DNA of 64,000 bases from positions 1 to 64,000 of the forward strand of contig DYTN01000007.1 of NCBI GenBank assembly GCA_020725925.1, read 5' to 3'. Source of the stretch: Methanobacteriota archaeon. Its GTDB lineage: Archaea; Thermoplasmatota; Thermoplasmata; UBA10834. The position numbers and the translations under genes were made by a program. Each line of letters starts with the position of its first letter. Position 1 is the stretch's first letter. Below are positions 1-8,883 of the stretch, piece by piece. The notes under the pieces were generated by a model, which was given only the letters and a program-made list of their open reading frames with translations, did no database searches and was not told the origin of the DNA.

Positions 1-1
1 G

Positions 2-226
2 CCAGACCTGAAGGTCACCAAGGAGGGCACCATCGCAGTGGACCCCGAGGGCAGGACCTCGAAGAAGGGCGTGTTCGCAGGCGGGGACATCGCCTCAGGG
101 GCGGCGACGGTCATCCTCGCCATGGGCGACGGTAAGCGAGCCGCGCGAGCGATGCACAAGTATGTGATGGAGGACCCGTCCTGGCCCGCGCCCGAGGTCT
201 TCGAGAAGCTCTCGTGCGAGATGTGA
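2..226 (+). CDS. C-terminal fragment of glutamate synthase small subunit-like FAD/NAD(P) oxidoreductase (5' truncated by window)
   Basis: Translation ...GTIAVDPEGRTSKKGVFAGGDIASGAATVILAMGDGKRAARAMHKY matches the C-terminal signature of GltD-like proteins; open to the window edge. Confidence 0.8.
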   Translation, partial: PDLKVTKEGTIAVDPEGRTSKKGVFAGGDIASGAATVILAMGDGKRAARAMHKYVMEDPSWPAPEVFEKLSCEM

Positions 227-332
227 GCGCGCGCTCGCGGGCCTGATGGAACCCCTGCGGAAACCTCTTCCCTGTCTAGTTCTCAAAAAGCGCACTACGA
301 ACGCATGCAAGCCAGGTTTCGCACTGGAAAAA

Positions 333-2174
333 TCACTTCTGCTTCAGGGGCAGCGTCATGTGGAATGTGCTCCCCTGGCCCTTCTTGCTCTCGAACCACA
401 TCTCGCCCCCGTGGCGCTTGATGACCTCGCGGCTCGTGTACAGGCCGATGCCGACCCTCCCATCCTCCCTGATGAGCCCCGCATCCGCGAGGAAGAACCT
501 GTCGAAGAGCTTGTCCTTGTCCTCCTCCGCGATGCCTATGCCCGTGTCCCTGACCCACAGGTGCACCTTCCCTCCCAGGATGTCCGCGCCGATGGTGATC
601 TTCCCTCCGGGGTTGGTGTACTTGACGGCGTTGCTCACCAGGTTGTCTATCACGTCGTGGACGCGCAGCCGGTCCGCCTGGACGATCGGCAGCTCGTTCC
701 CGAACAGGATGGTGACCGCGTGGTTCTTCGACTTGATCGAATTACCCAGGTCATCGACGACCTCCCTTGTGACCATCGCAACGTTGATGGGCTCGAAGTC
801 CAGGGAGAGCGTCTTCTTCTGCAGCCTGGACATCTCGAGCATCGCTGACACGAGCGCGTTGATCCTGTTGACCTGATCGAGAATGCTCCCGAACTTCTCG
901 TTCATCTTCGGGGTCACCTCGCCGTACATGCCCGCAGAGGCCATCTCGAGGTAGCCGAGGATCGTCGTCAGCGGCGTCCTCAGCTCGTGCGAGATGGTGT
1001 CCACGAGGCTGTCCTTCATCTTGTCCAGGTCCTGTATGTCCTCGTACGCCTTCTGGACCGACTCGAAGTTCTGCTTGAGCTCCTCCCTGAGCCTCGCGTT
1101 CTCGATGGCTATCGCGGCGTGCGCGGCGAAAGGCTCGACGACGGCCACTTCCACCGGGGTGAACTTCCGGGACTTGTCCCTGTAGAGCTCCAACACCCCC
1201 TCGACGCCGCCCTTGCCCTTCAACGGGATCGCCATCATCGTCTGCCTGACCTCTATGTCCTCGATGCCCGGGATGTCCTCGACCCTCGGGTCGGCCATGG
1301 AGTCCTCGACGACCTCGACCTTCCCGAGCCTAGCGACCTCTCCAGCGAGGCCGGAGATCGGGCCCCTGTCGGACATCACCTCGTCTGCGTAGGGGCCCGT
1401 CGCATGGATGGGCACAAGCAGGTTCCTGTTCCAGTCGACCAGGTACACGCTGACCCCGTCGAACGGGACGAGGTCGTTCAACTTCTCGGAGATGACCCCG
1501 AGCGTCTGCTTCAGGTCCAATGGCTGCTGCATCGCCACGGTCGTGTCGATCAGGGCCCTGAACAGCTTCACAGTCCTGTTCAGCGCGCTGACGAGCCTCG
1601 CGTTCGTGATGGCAATGGACGCCATCCTCGCGAAGACCTCCAGGTTCGCGACAAGGGCCTCGTTCGGGAGCTTGCCGCTCCTTGGCCCGTCGGGCTCCAG
1701 GAAGCCGAGCATGTTCCCGTCCGCGTCCTCGAACGCGACGTACAGGACGTCCAGCTCGTGCCAATCGTCCTCGTGCTCTCTCGGGAGACGCACCCTGTCG
1801 GGGTGGAGCACGCTGTAGTAGTCGGTTCCGTTCGCCTCCGGCTTCGCCATGAACAGGTATGTGAGCTTGCCGATGCTTCGGCAGACGGCAAGGTCGTCCT
1901 TGACCGACTTCTTGGACTTCGCCAGGCCCTCGACCTTCTTGGCGATGTGGGCCGGGAACCCCTTCGTCGCCCTGAGGACGAAGTTGTCATGCTCCTCGTC
2001 CAAGAGGAAGGCGTCACAGGCCTCGAAGCCGAAGCTGTCCGTGACGTCGTCGACGATCGTCCGGAGGATGCTGTCGACGTCCCTCTTGCTCATGATGGCC
2101 GCGGCCAGCTCGAGGGTCCTGCCCAGCATGTCCTGCTGCACGGGCCTATTCATCACAAGGGGTATATTTCTCAT
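333..2174 (-). CDS. GAF-domain sensor histidine kinase
   Basis: 613 aa; GAF-like regions, then H-box SHELRTPLTTILGYLE, N-box and G-box (DTGIGI, GIGLYTSREVIKRHGG). Confidence 0.9.
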   Translation of the reverse strand: MRNIPLVMNRPVQQDMLGRTLELAAAIMSKRDVDSILRTIVDDVTDSFGFEACDAFLLDEEHDNFVLRATKGFPAHIAKKVEGLAKSKKSVKDDLAVCRSIGKLTYLFMAKPEANGTDYYSVLHPDRVRLPREHEDDWHELDVLYVAFEDADGNMLGFLEPDGPRSGKLPNEALVANLEVFARMASIAITNARLVSALNRTVKLFRALIDTTVAMQQPLDLKQTLGVISEKLNDLVPFDGVSVYLVDWNRNLLVPIHATGPYADEVMSDRGPISGLAGEVARLGKVEVVEDSMADPRVEDIPGIEDIEVRQTMMAIPLKGKGGVEGVLELYRDKSRKFTPVEVAVVEPFAAHAAIAIENARLREELKQNFESVQKAYEDIQDLDKMKDSLVDTISHELRTPLTTILGYLEMASAGMYGEVTPKMNEKFGSILDQVNRINALVSAMLEMSRLQKKTLSLDFEPINVAMVTREVVDDLGNSIKSKNHAVTILFGNELPIVQADRLRVHDVIDNLVSNAVKYTNPGGKITIGADILGGKVHLWVRDTGIGIAEEDKDKLFDRFFLADAGLIREDGRVGIGLYTSREVIKRHGGEMWFESKKGQGSTFHMTLPLKQK

Positions 2175-2309
2175 TTGTGGATTGAGGTGTCAGATGTGAG
2201 AATGAAGGCACCGAATGGCTATTATCCGATGCGACGCGGTTGGGTGCGATTGTGCATGAATGGTGCACAACCATTATCTACCCCTTCGGATGTAGCCCCT
2301 GGCGATAGC

Positions 2310-2492
2310 ATGACAATCCGGTTTGACCAGAGACTATGCGACCTCAACCCCTACTGCCCCGTGGCAAGATCCTGCCCAACCGGCGCGCTGCACGTCGACA
2401 GCAAGACCTTCCAGCCCTCATTCGATCCAGAGAAGTGCACGGGCTGCAGGGTGTGCATTCCGAGCTGCCCCAGAGGGGCGGTTTCCGGATAG
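2310..2492 (+). CDS. Small 4Fe-4S ferredoxin-like protein (60 aa)
   Basis: MTIRFDQRLCDLNPYCPVARSCPTGAL...CTGCRVCIPSCPRGAV; ATG at 2310 inside a longer spurious ORF; ends 4 nt before the convergent FTR gene. Confidence 0.75.
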   Translation: MTIRFDQRLCDLNPYCPVARSCPTGALHVDSKTFQPSFDPEKCTGCRVCIPSCPRGAVSG

Positions 2493-2495
2493 CGG

Positions 2496-2906
2496 TCACT
2501 GGCTCTTCCAGAAGAACCCGCAGTAGCACTTGCCGTTCCTGTCCACGTCCCCGCCCCTGGTCGGCTTGCAGGGACACTGGAACTCGGGCGTGTGCTCCAT
2601 CCGGCAGGGACAGTAGAAGTCCCCGAACCTCCTGTTCTTTCCGAGGAGACCCTGGAGGATCTCCTCCTTCATCTCGTTGAAGACATAGCCCTTGAGCCTC
2701 GCGTACGCCTCGGCGCGCTCCCGGATCTCCTTCTCCGTGCCCTTGTCGGGTCTATCACCCACCCAGCCCTCGGGAGTCCTCCTGAGAGTGAGCTTCTGGC
2801 CGCATATGGGGCAGGTGACCGTGCTGCCCTCCTTCCAGCCCTCCTGGAACTTGAACCTGGCGAGGCACACGGGGCAGTACACGCGTTCGGGCTTCGCGTC
2901 GCTCAT
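2496..2906 (-). CDS. Ferredoxin:thioredoxin reductase catalytic subunit-like protein with N-terminal zinc ribbon
   Basis: C-terminal CPCR...CPC...CYCGFFWKS pattern of FTR beta; N-terminal CPVC...CPIC. Confidence 0.85.
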   Translation of the reverse strand: MSDAKPERVYCPVCLARFKFQEGWKEGSTVTCPICGQKLTLRRTPEGWVGDRPDKGTEKEIRERAEAYARLKGYVFNEMKEEILQGLLGKNRRFGDFYCPCRMEHTPEFQCPCKPTRGGDVDRNGKCYCGFFWKSQ

Positions 2907-3163
2907 AGCTTCAATGCCTTCCTCAGCTTGTCCTCGTCGTGCCCGACGATGATCTCCTTGCCTATGATCACCACTGGGAACGACCTCCTTCCCGTGAGCT
3001 TCTCGACCTCCTCGAGAGCCTCATCCTGCTTGTTGTCCGCGAGGAGGTCGACATCCACGCAGTCGTACACGATCTTGTGCTCCTCCAGGAAGCGCTTCGT
3101 TCTCTTGCAGTATGGGCAAGTGCTCAATGCGTAGACCTTGGGCTTCTCCTTCATCTGGCTCAC
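2903..3163 (-). CDS. Glutaredoxin family protein
   Basis: 86 aa, STCPYCKRTKRFLEEHKIVYDCVDVD; overlaps the FTR-like gene by 4 nt. Confidence 0.88.
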   Translation of the reverse strand: MSQMKEKPKVYALSTCPYCKRTKRFLEEHKIVYDCVDVDLLADNKQDEALEEVEKLTGRRSFPVVIIGKEIIVGHDEDKLRKALKL

Positions 3164-3254
3164 GTCCCTGACGGCTCGGTCGTCATCGCGACGCTTGGAC
3201 GGATGAAATCGCTAGCATAATATGTTTCCCCAGAACAGCCATCGCAGGGCCAGA

Positions 3255-4322
3255 CTACGCGCCAAGCACTCGCCTGCATATGTCCAGCTGCTTCGCGACC
3301 TGGCCGTGCAGGTCGTCCGCACCGAACCTCATCTTCACATGCTCCCTGCCGTAGTCCGAGCTCCCCTTCCCCGCCCACTCGCCGAGGACAAGCAGCACGT
3401 CGCCGTCCAGGGATATCACGCCGAATGTGACTGCAAGATCGTATATCAGGTCGGAGACCTTCCAGGGGTCTATCCTCGCGTGCTCCGGTATGCCGAACGG
3501 GAGCTCGAGCTGCATGGTCATCAGCTCGCTCGTCCTCGCGTGGTTGACCATGTCCTCGTCCGCAGTCAGGAGGAAGACGTCGTAGTCCCCTCCCCTTGCC
3601 CAGTGCTTGTACGACTGTGCGATCTCGATGTCGTTCCTCTCCTTCCCCTTGACGGGAGTGCCCTTGATCCTCAGGGCGCGCAGCTCCGTGAGGAGGAAGT
3701 TCATCTCGTTGAAGGCCAACTTCGCTATCCTCTCTCGCCTCCCGCTGGCATTGGCGAACTCCCGCAGGAGCTCGGGGTGCGCCAGAGTCTCGCCGAGGGC
3801 CCTGATCTCGTCCCTCGAGTACTTGTGCGTTATCTTCGAGTCGATCTCCATCTGGACTATCTCGCTCAGGACGTACCTGAAGTCCTGCGCCTCCACCGCC
3901 CGGCCAGCCTCGTCCCGCAGAGGCAGATGCCTGGACAGGAACCTGTCGTAGAGTATGTTCGTGTCCAGGGCCACGAAGACCGGCCTCGGGCGCTTGTTCG
4001 GGTCACGGGCCTCCTCCCGCAGGTCCAGGAGCTTCCTAGTGATCTCGGCCTCGTTCTTGTAGCTCAGGAACCCGGACGATAGCATGCAGTTCCTCAGGTC
4101 GGTGTAGCTCGGGAGCTCGTCCGCGCTTGCGGACCTGTCGAGCGGCTTCCTGCTCGAGCGCGCCCAATCGAAGGCGTCGGACCTGACTATGTGCGTGAGC
4201 TCGGGTTTGTCGATGTCCACGGTGAACAGCTCAGTGTCAAAGAAGGGGTAGGAGACGTGCACATACCTCCTCTCGCCCCTGTAGATGGCATTGAGGAGTA
4301 TCTGGAGCTCCCGCCTGGACAT
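3255..4322 (-). CDS. PIN-domain ribonuclease-like protein
   Basis: FVALDTNILYDRF...VQMEID...DVFLLTADEDMVNHA acidic pattern of PIN folds; start set at MSRREL, since the upstream part of the ORF overlaps the next gene. Confidence 0.75.
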   Translation of the reverse strand: MSRRELQILLNAIYRGERRYVHVSYPFFDTELFTVDIDKPELTHIVRSDAFDWARSSRKPLDRSASADELPSYTDLRNCMLSSGFLSYKNEAEITRKLLDLREEARDPNKRPRPVFVALDTNILYDRFLSRHLPLRDEAGRAVEAQDFRYVLSEIVQMEIDSKITHKYSRDEIRALGETLAHPELLREFANASGRRERIAKLAFNEMNFLLTELRALRIKGTPVKGKERNDIEIAQSYKHWARGGDYDVFLLTADEDMVNHARTSELMTMQLELPFGIPEHARIDPWKVSDLIYDLAVTFGVISLDGDVLLVLGEWAGKGSSDYGREHVKMRFGADDLHGQVAKQLDICRRVLGA

Positions 4323-4333
4323 CACGAGCTCCT

Positions 4334-4813
4334 TCACTTCCACACCTCCTCCTTGAGGTCGACGAAGTGCTGCAGGTGGAAGGGAATCATGGGGTACGGG
4401 TTGTTCGACTTGCGCATGTCCTCGAGGTAGAGGTAGTAGACGTGGTCGACCTGCTTCTGCCAGGCGGACAGGAGGGCCGAGGATATGATCGCCTTTCTCC
4501 CGGGCGTTATGTCTATCGCAACCTCGTTCCCGCCGCCCCTCTCCTGCTCCATGACGCTCGTGATCTTCTTCCCAGACGAGGTGAAGTCCCCCTCGTCTAT
4601 AGCTATCAGGACAGGCTCGACGGCCCTGCCGTAGGATTCTGTCAGGAGTCTGATCCACCGGGCCAGTTCGCCAGCCTCCCTCTCCCTTCCCCGCGTGACG
4701 AAGAGGTAGACCCTGTCGGGCACGAAGCCCTTGCAGCAGATGGCCGCCCAGAGGCTGTTCAGCACTGGCCACCTGCTGATCCCCGTCATTGTGATGTAGA
4801 CTCTCTCGACCAT
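4334..4813 (-). CDS. CARF-like (CRISPR-associated Rossmann fold) domain protein, stand-alone
   Basis: 159 aa; MVERVYITMTG...FVPDRVYLFVTRG...AIDITPGRKAIISSALLSAWQKQVDHVYYLYLED resembles the CARF strand plus [ST]PGRK/TGGTK motif. Confidence 0.6.
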   Translation of the reverse strand: MVERVYITMTGISRWPVLNSLWAAICCKGFVPDRVYLFVTRGREREAGELARWIRLLTESYGRAVEPVLIAIDEGDFTSSGKKITSVMEQERGGGNEVAIDITPGRKAIISSALLSAWQKQVDHVYYLYLEDMRKSNNPYPMIPFHLQHFVDLKEEVWK

Positions 4814-4892
4814 GTCCAGGCTGGGAAGGAATTGGTGCGGGATATAATTCTCGGATGCTCCGTTCGATGGCCAAACGCCCTCCGCCTAGTAT

Positions 4893-5174
4893 GTGTCATT
4901 GCCCATGGCCGACGATTCGCCGCCTGAGCGGCAGATTGGCGATATTTGGACGGTGTCTTTCATATACCTCCATGCAATTCCTTGTCACGGGGGTGTAAGC
5001 CTGAGGAAGATTTGGATAGTCGCAGCTGGAGTGTTAGCCCTTGGAGTGACAGCTGCGCTGGCAGTCTTGGGTGTAGCACCAGACGGAGGTCACGCGTGGT
5101 TCAGCATTCAGGCCGGCCTGAAGTCCGCTGTATCGAGCGTTGCGACCCCGACTGGTGGGCACGCTTGGTTCTGA
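4893..5174 (+). CDS. Small secreted-like peptide with duplicated GGHAWF motif (start codon uncertain; core about 5001-5174)
   Basis: RKIWIVAAGVLALGVTAALAVLGVAPDGGHAWFSIQAGLKSAVSSVATPTGGHAWF*; signal-like hydrophobic stretch; the two motif copies use different codons. Confidence 0.45.
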   Translation: MSLPMADDSPPERQIGDIWTVSFIYLHAIPCHGGVSLRKIWIVAAGVLALGVTAALAVLGVAPDGGHAWFSIQAGLKSAVSSVATPTGGHAWF

Positions 5175-5251
5175 GGGATCCGAGCAACGAGCGCGGGATC
5201 GCGAGCAGGCGGTCCCCGTCCAAAACCCTAGAAAACCTCTTGAAACCGCCT

Positions 5252-6553
5252 TCAAGCAGCCGCGAGGCGGCTCTCCGCGGCCCTGGCTCTCTCGATGTTG
5301 CCGATCGCGCGATATATCCTAGAAGACTTCTTGAGCAGTTTCGCCGCCAATCTTGGGTTGAGCATCGCCTTGGTCAAGGCCATTCCGTACTCGTAGCAGC
5401 AGGCGGCTAGGGTGTCCTCCACTCCCGATGCGTCGGCGGCTCTGACGCTCTTCTCGAACCATTCCACGGCCTTGTCGAGGTTCGAGTTGCGGAACTCCAC
5501 GTATCCGTAGTTCCTATAGGCCAGGGCGAGCATGTTGTTGTTGTGCGGCTCCTTGAATATGCTCACTGCCTCGTCCGAGTAGGTTATCGCCCGATGCAGG
5601 TCTCCGGTCCTCGAGTAGCAGTAGCCGGCATTCACCAGTGAGATGCCGAGGAGGTCTCTGCTCTTGAGGAGTCTCGAGGATGCGATGGTCTTCTCGAAGT
5701 ACTCCGCGGCTGCATCGAACCTCTCCCGGGAGAGGTTGAGCACCCCCAGATTGTTCGACGCTCTTGCCGCCCTGGCGTTGTCCCCCACATCGAGGAAGTA
5801 CTCGAGTGCGCGCTTCGTCGCCCTCTCGGACTCCTCCGTCCGTCCCTCGAGGTCGTAGATGATCGCCAGGTTGCCCTCAGCCATCGCCTCGAGGCCCCTG
5901 TCGCCGATCGCTCTTGCCATGGCGAGGCTGCTCTCGAAGCACCTCATAGCTGATGCGTGGTCCCCCTTGTTGCCGTACACGACACCCAGGGACCGGTTTG
6001 TCATCGCGACGCCTTTCCTGTCCCCGCAATCCATGTATCTCTCCATGGCGCCAAGGAAGGATTCGAGCGCCTCCTCCCACTTGTTCTGCGCGATCTCGAC
6101 GTTTCCCTGCTGGTAGAGCGAGAAGGCGAGGGATTCCATGTCCTTGGTGCGCTCGGCGATCCTCTTGAGTTCATAGCAGTTGACCAGCGCACTGTCCCAG
6201 TTGCCCATCTCGCACTCGATGGCGATGAGCTTCTTCAGGCCTTCCTTCTTGGGGCCGTTCACGCTGCCGTCGACCGCCCTCAGCACCTCGACCTGGTTCA
6301 GGGTGTTCCTCTCGAGGGACTTGATGTCGGGGCACTCCGCGATGATGCGGCGCCCCTCCTTGGTCAATGAGTAGCTCTCCTCGAAATCGGCCATGCCTCC
6401 GTGGCCTATCCATCCCAGGTCCTGAATGCCCCGCATGGCCGCCACACGGTGTTCCTTCGGGATTCCTTCAAGGCCGGACTTGATGAGGAGCTGCCTGTTC
6501 TCCTCTCCGAGAACGTAGAAGATGAGCGTCTCTAGCTCCTTTCTAGTGGCCAT
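5252..6553 (-). CDS. Tetratricopeptide repeat protein with N-terminal helical/wHTH-like region
   Basis: Many TPR units (GNVEIAQNKWEEALESFLGAMERYMDCGDRKG etc.); start chosen at MATRKELETL. Confidence 0.8.
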   Translation of the reverse strand: MATRKELETLIFYVLGEENRQLLIKSGLEGIPKEHRVAAMRGIQDLGWIGHGGMADFEESYSLTKEGRRIIAECPDIKSLERNTLNQVEVLRAVDGSVNGPKKEGLKKLIAIECEMGNWDSALVNCYELKRIAERTKDMESLAFSLYQQGNVEIAQNKWEEALESFLGAMERYMDCGDRKGVAMTNRSLGVVYGNKGDHASAMRCFESSLAMARAIGDRGLEAMAEGNLAIIYDLEGRTEESERATKRALEYFLDVGDNARAARASNNLGVLNLSRERFDAAAEYFEKTIASSRLLKSRDLLGISLVNAGYCYSRTGDLHRAITYSDEAVSIFKEPHNNNMLALAYRNYGYVEFRNSNLDKAVEWFEKSVRAADASGVEDTLAACCYEYGMALTKAMLNPRLAAKLLKKSSRIYRAIGNIERARAAESRLAAA

Positions 6554-6786
6554 TTGCTCCCCCTGGAAGAGGAGTTGTTGAATGGACCTCCTTAGTAGAT
6601 ATAGTTGTCCATAAGAAGTCATGGTCTGGCCTCCATCCTGCCCAGCCGGCCTCCGGCCAGCGTTTCCGATGGAGAGTCACGTGCGCTGCCTCCTACTGAC
6701 CACTTCTGAGACAGGGACAAGAGCTATCCTGCTGTTGTCGCTAGGACCATGGGACAAGCAGGCATCCACCATCGATCGTATGAGGT

Positions 6787-7371
6787 GTGACCGAAATGAG
6801 GCATGCATCTCGCAGGTTCTCGGCCGAAGGCGATTTTGTCGAGCGTCTCGAGGGAAGGCAGCGCAGGGAACTCGTGCCGTTGGACGAGATCATCCCGAGG
6901 CTCAAGCTCGATAGGGACGACATCGTGCTGGACCTCGGGGCCGGCATCGGTTACTTCACGTTCCCAGCCGCAAGGGCAGCCCGCGAGGTCGTATCCCTGG
7001 ACATTGAGCCGAAGATGTTGGAGCTCCTCTCTTCGAGGAAGGAATCGAGCGGCTCGGACAACGTGCATCCGCTCCGCGGGGAGATGACCGCCATGCCCGT
7101 CGGAGGATCGTCCGCGGATCATGTCCTCGCGGCGTTCGTGTACCACGAGGTGTCGAGTCAGAAGGCGCTCCTCCGGGAATGCGCCAGGGTGCTCAGGCCA
7201 AAGGGGACGCTCACAATCATCGACTTCCAGAAGCGCGAGACCCCGATCGGTCCTCCCGTGAGCGAGAGAATGCCCCCGGCGCATGTGATCAGGACTGCGA
7301 AGGAGTGGTTCTCTCTCGAAGCGAGGTTCGAGACGGAGGTGTACTATCTCCTCCGCTTCGTCAAGCTGTGA
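6787..7371 (+). CDS. Class I SAM-dependent methyltransferase
   Basis: VLDLGAGIGYFTFPAARAAREVVSLDIEPKMLELL. Confidence 0.85.
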   Translation: MTEMRHASRRFSAEGDFVERLEGRQRRELVPLDEIIPRLKLDRDDIVLDLGAGIGYFTFPAARAAREVVSLDIEPKMLELLSSRKESSGSDNVHPLRGEMTAMPVGGSSADHVLAAFVYHEVSSQKALLRECARVLRPKGTLTIIDFQKRETPIGPPVSERMPPAHVIRTAKEWFSLEARFETEVYYLLRFVKL

Positions 7372-7377
7372 AGACGG

Positions 7378-7453
7378 TGGCGCCCCGGTCGGGATTCGGA
7401 CCCGAGTCCCGAGCTCGACAGGCTCGGATGATAGACCGCTACACTACCGGGGC
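7378..7453 (-). tRNA. tRNA-Asp (GTC), 3' CCA encoded
   Basis: GCCCCGG acceptor, anticodon stem CGAGC/GCTCG with loop CTGTCGA, T arm CGGGTCCGAATCCCG, 3' CCGGGGCGCCA. Confidence 0.93.
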
Positions 7454-7577
7454 ATGGGATCAAGCGCCCTGGATGAGCGGGCTCCAAGGCGCCTTCTTGA
7501 GGCAAAAGCGAACTGCGTATTTAAGCGTTGGCGGCTTGCGGAGGATGCTGGCTCTAGCGCTCTCCTCGGCCTCTGGC

Positions 7578-7799
7578 TCAGGCCTTGTTCTCTTCGGGCT
7601 TCGCGACTGCGGCAGCCTCTGCGACCGGCGCGGGTGCGGGCTTTGGCAGGTCGGGGAACTCTTCGACGGGCCTCGTGGTGTACACGCCGCACTTCATGCA
7701 GAAGAAGGTCACGAAGTCGTCGTCCTTGTCGTCCGCTATGAGCTCCTTGCCGCAAATCCTGCACTTGGTCTTCATCTCGTGCAACTTCAAGCGTACCAA
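7578..7799 (-). CDS. Small zinc-ribbon protein with Pro/Ala-rich tail
   Basis: CRICGKELIADD...FFCMKCGVY then PKPAPAPVAEAAAVAKPEENKA. Confidence 0.6.
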   Translation of the reverse strand: MVRLKLHEMKTKCRICGKELIADDKDDDFVTFFCMKCGVYTTRPVEEFPDLPKPAPAPVAEAAAVAKPEENKA

Positions 7800-7851
7800 T
7801 CCTTGGGCAAGCTCCGAATGACAGCCCCTTGTTTAAGCTTTGTGCAGCCTC

Positions 7852-8883
7852 TCACTTCCAGTTTACCAGGATCTCCTCGCGCTCGAACACGGCCATGCTC
7901 AGCCGGAAGATGGCCGCATCTGCCACGAACACCATCCCGGAGAACACCAGCATGGGGAGCACCTCGCTCGGGAGCATCCCTGTCAGGCTGAAGAAGAAGA
8001 ACAACAGCACGGGCAGGATCAGCACCCCCCCAATCTGCTGGGACACGCGCACATCGTTCACCCTGGACGAGATGATCACGTTCGCCATGATGCTCATGAA
8101 GCACATGCCGGGCGCGAGCAGGAGCACCCCGGCGAGCCAATAGGCGTTCGGGAGCGGGTAGTACCCCAGCGTCGGCTCGGTGAGGATGTTCACCATGACC
8201 ACAGCCACGATGAAGGACAGCCAGGTCGCGCCCATGCTGATCACGAATATCGAGCCGGCCTTGCCCGCAAGGAGCTCGAAGTCAGTGACTGGAGTCGCGA
8301 GGAGGGGCTCGAGGCTCTTGTTCACCTTCTCGCCGACGAAGCTGTACGACGCCGTCACTGTCGGGATGGTCACCGGGATCATGACGATCAGGATCAACAG
8401 CACGTTGAACATGACTGTCTGGAGCTTCTCCAGTTCGGGGTTGCCGCCGACATAGTTGCATTCCCTCACCGTGTTCCCCACGTCTGCCGTGAGGTCCACG
8501 AGGTCGCACCTGGTGAGTATCGTGTTCTCGACGGTGCCGAGCTCTATCCTGCTCTCGCTGATGCTCGAGTTCACGACAGTGGAGTTCCTCACGATGCACC
8601 CGCGGAGTATGCTGCTCTCGATGCTCACATCCTCGAACTCGGCATCGTAGATGATCGCGTTCGTGACGGTGACCTCCTCGTAGTAGCCAGAGACGTCGTC
8701 GAAGCTCAGGTCGAGGTCGCTCGTGCTCTGTCTGCTGAGCTGGTTGATCGGGACGACATACACCATTGGCAGGACGATGGAAACGATGAGGGGCATCAGG
8801 ACAATCGTGATCATCACGTACTTGTTCTTCCTGAACTCCGCGAGGTCCTTCTTCGCGACGGTCAACGCCCTGTCGAACCTCAT
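7852..8883 (-). CDS. ABC-2 type transporter permease with repeat-rich extracytoplasmic insertion
   Basis: MRFDRALTVAKKDLAEFRKNKYVM plus several TM segments; overlaps the ATPase gene by 4 nt. Confidence 0.88.
   Translation of the reverse strand: MRFDRALTVAKKDLAEFRKNKYVMITIVLMPLIVSIVLPMVYVVPINQLSRQSTSDLDLSFDDVSGYYEEVTVTNAIIYDAEFEDVSIESSILRGCIVRNSTVVNSSISESRIELGTVENTILTRCDLVDLTADVGNTVRECNYVGGNPELEKLQTVMFNVLLILIVMIPVTIPTVTASYSFVGEKVNKSLEPLLATPVTDFELLAGKAGSIFVISMGATWLSFIVAVVMVNILTEPTLGYYPLPNAYWLAGVLLLAPGMCFMSIMANVIISSRVNDVRVSQQIGGVLILPVLLFFFFSLTGMLPSEVLPMLVFSGMVFVADAAIFRLSMAVFEREEILVNWK

Noticed and set aside
987-2492. 501-aa plus-strand ORF over the histidine kinase
   Set aside because: Antisense shadow ORF of a GC-rich gene with His/Asp/Val/Leu/Arg-rich composition; only its 3' end (2310-2492) reads as a real ferredoxin-like protein
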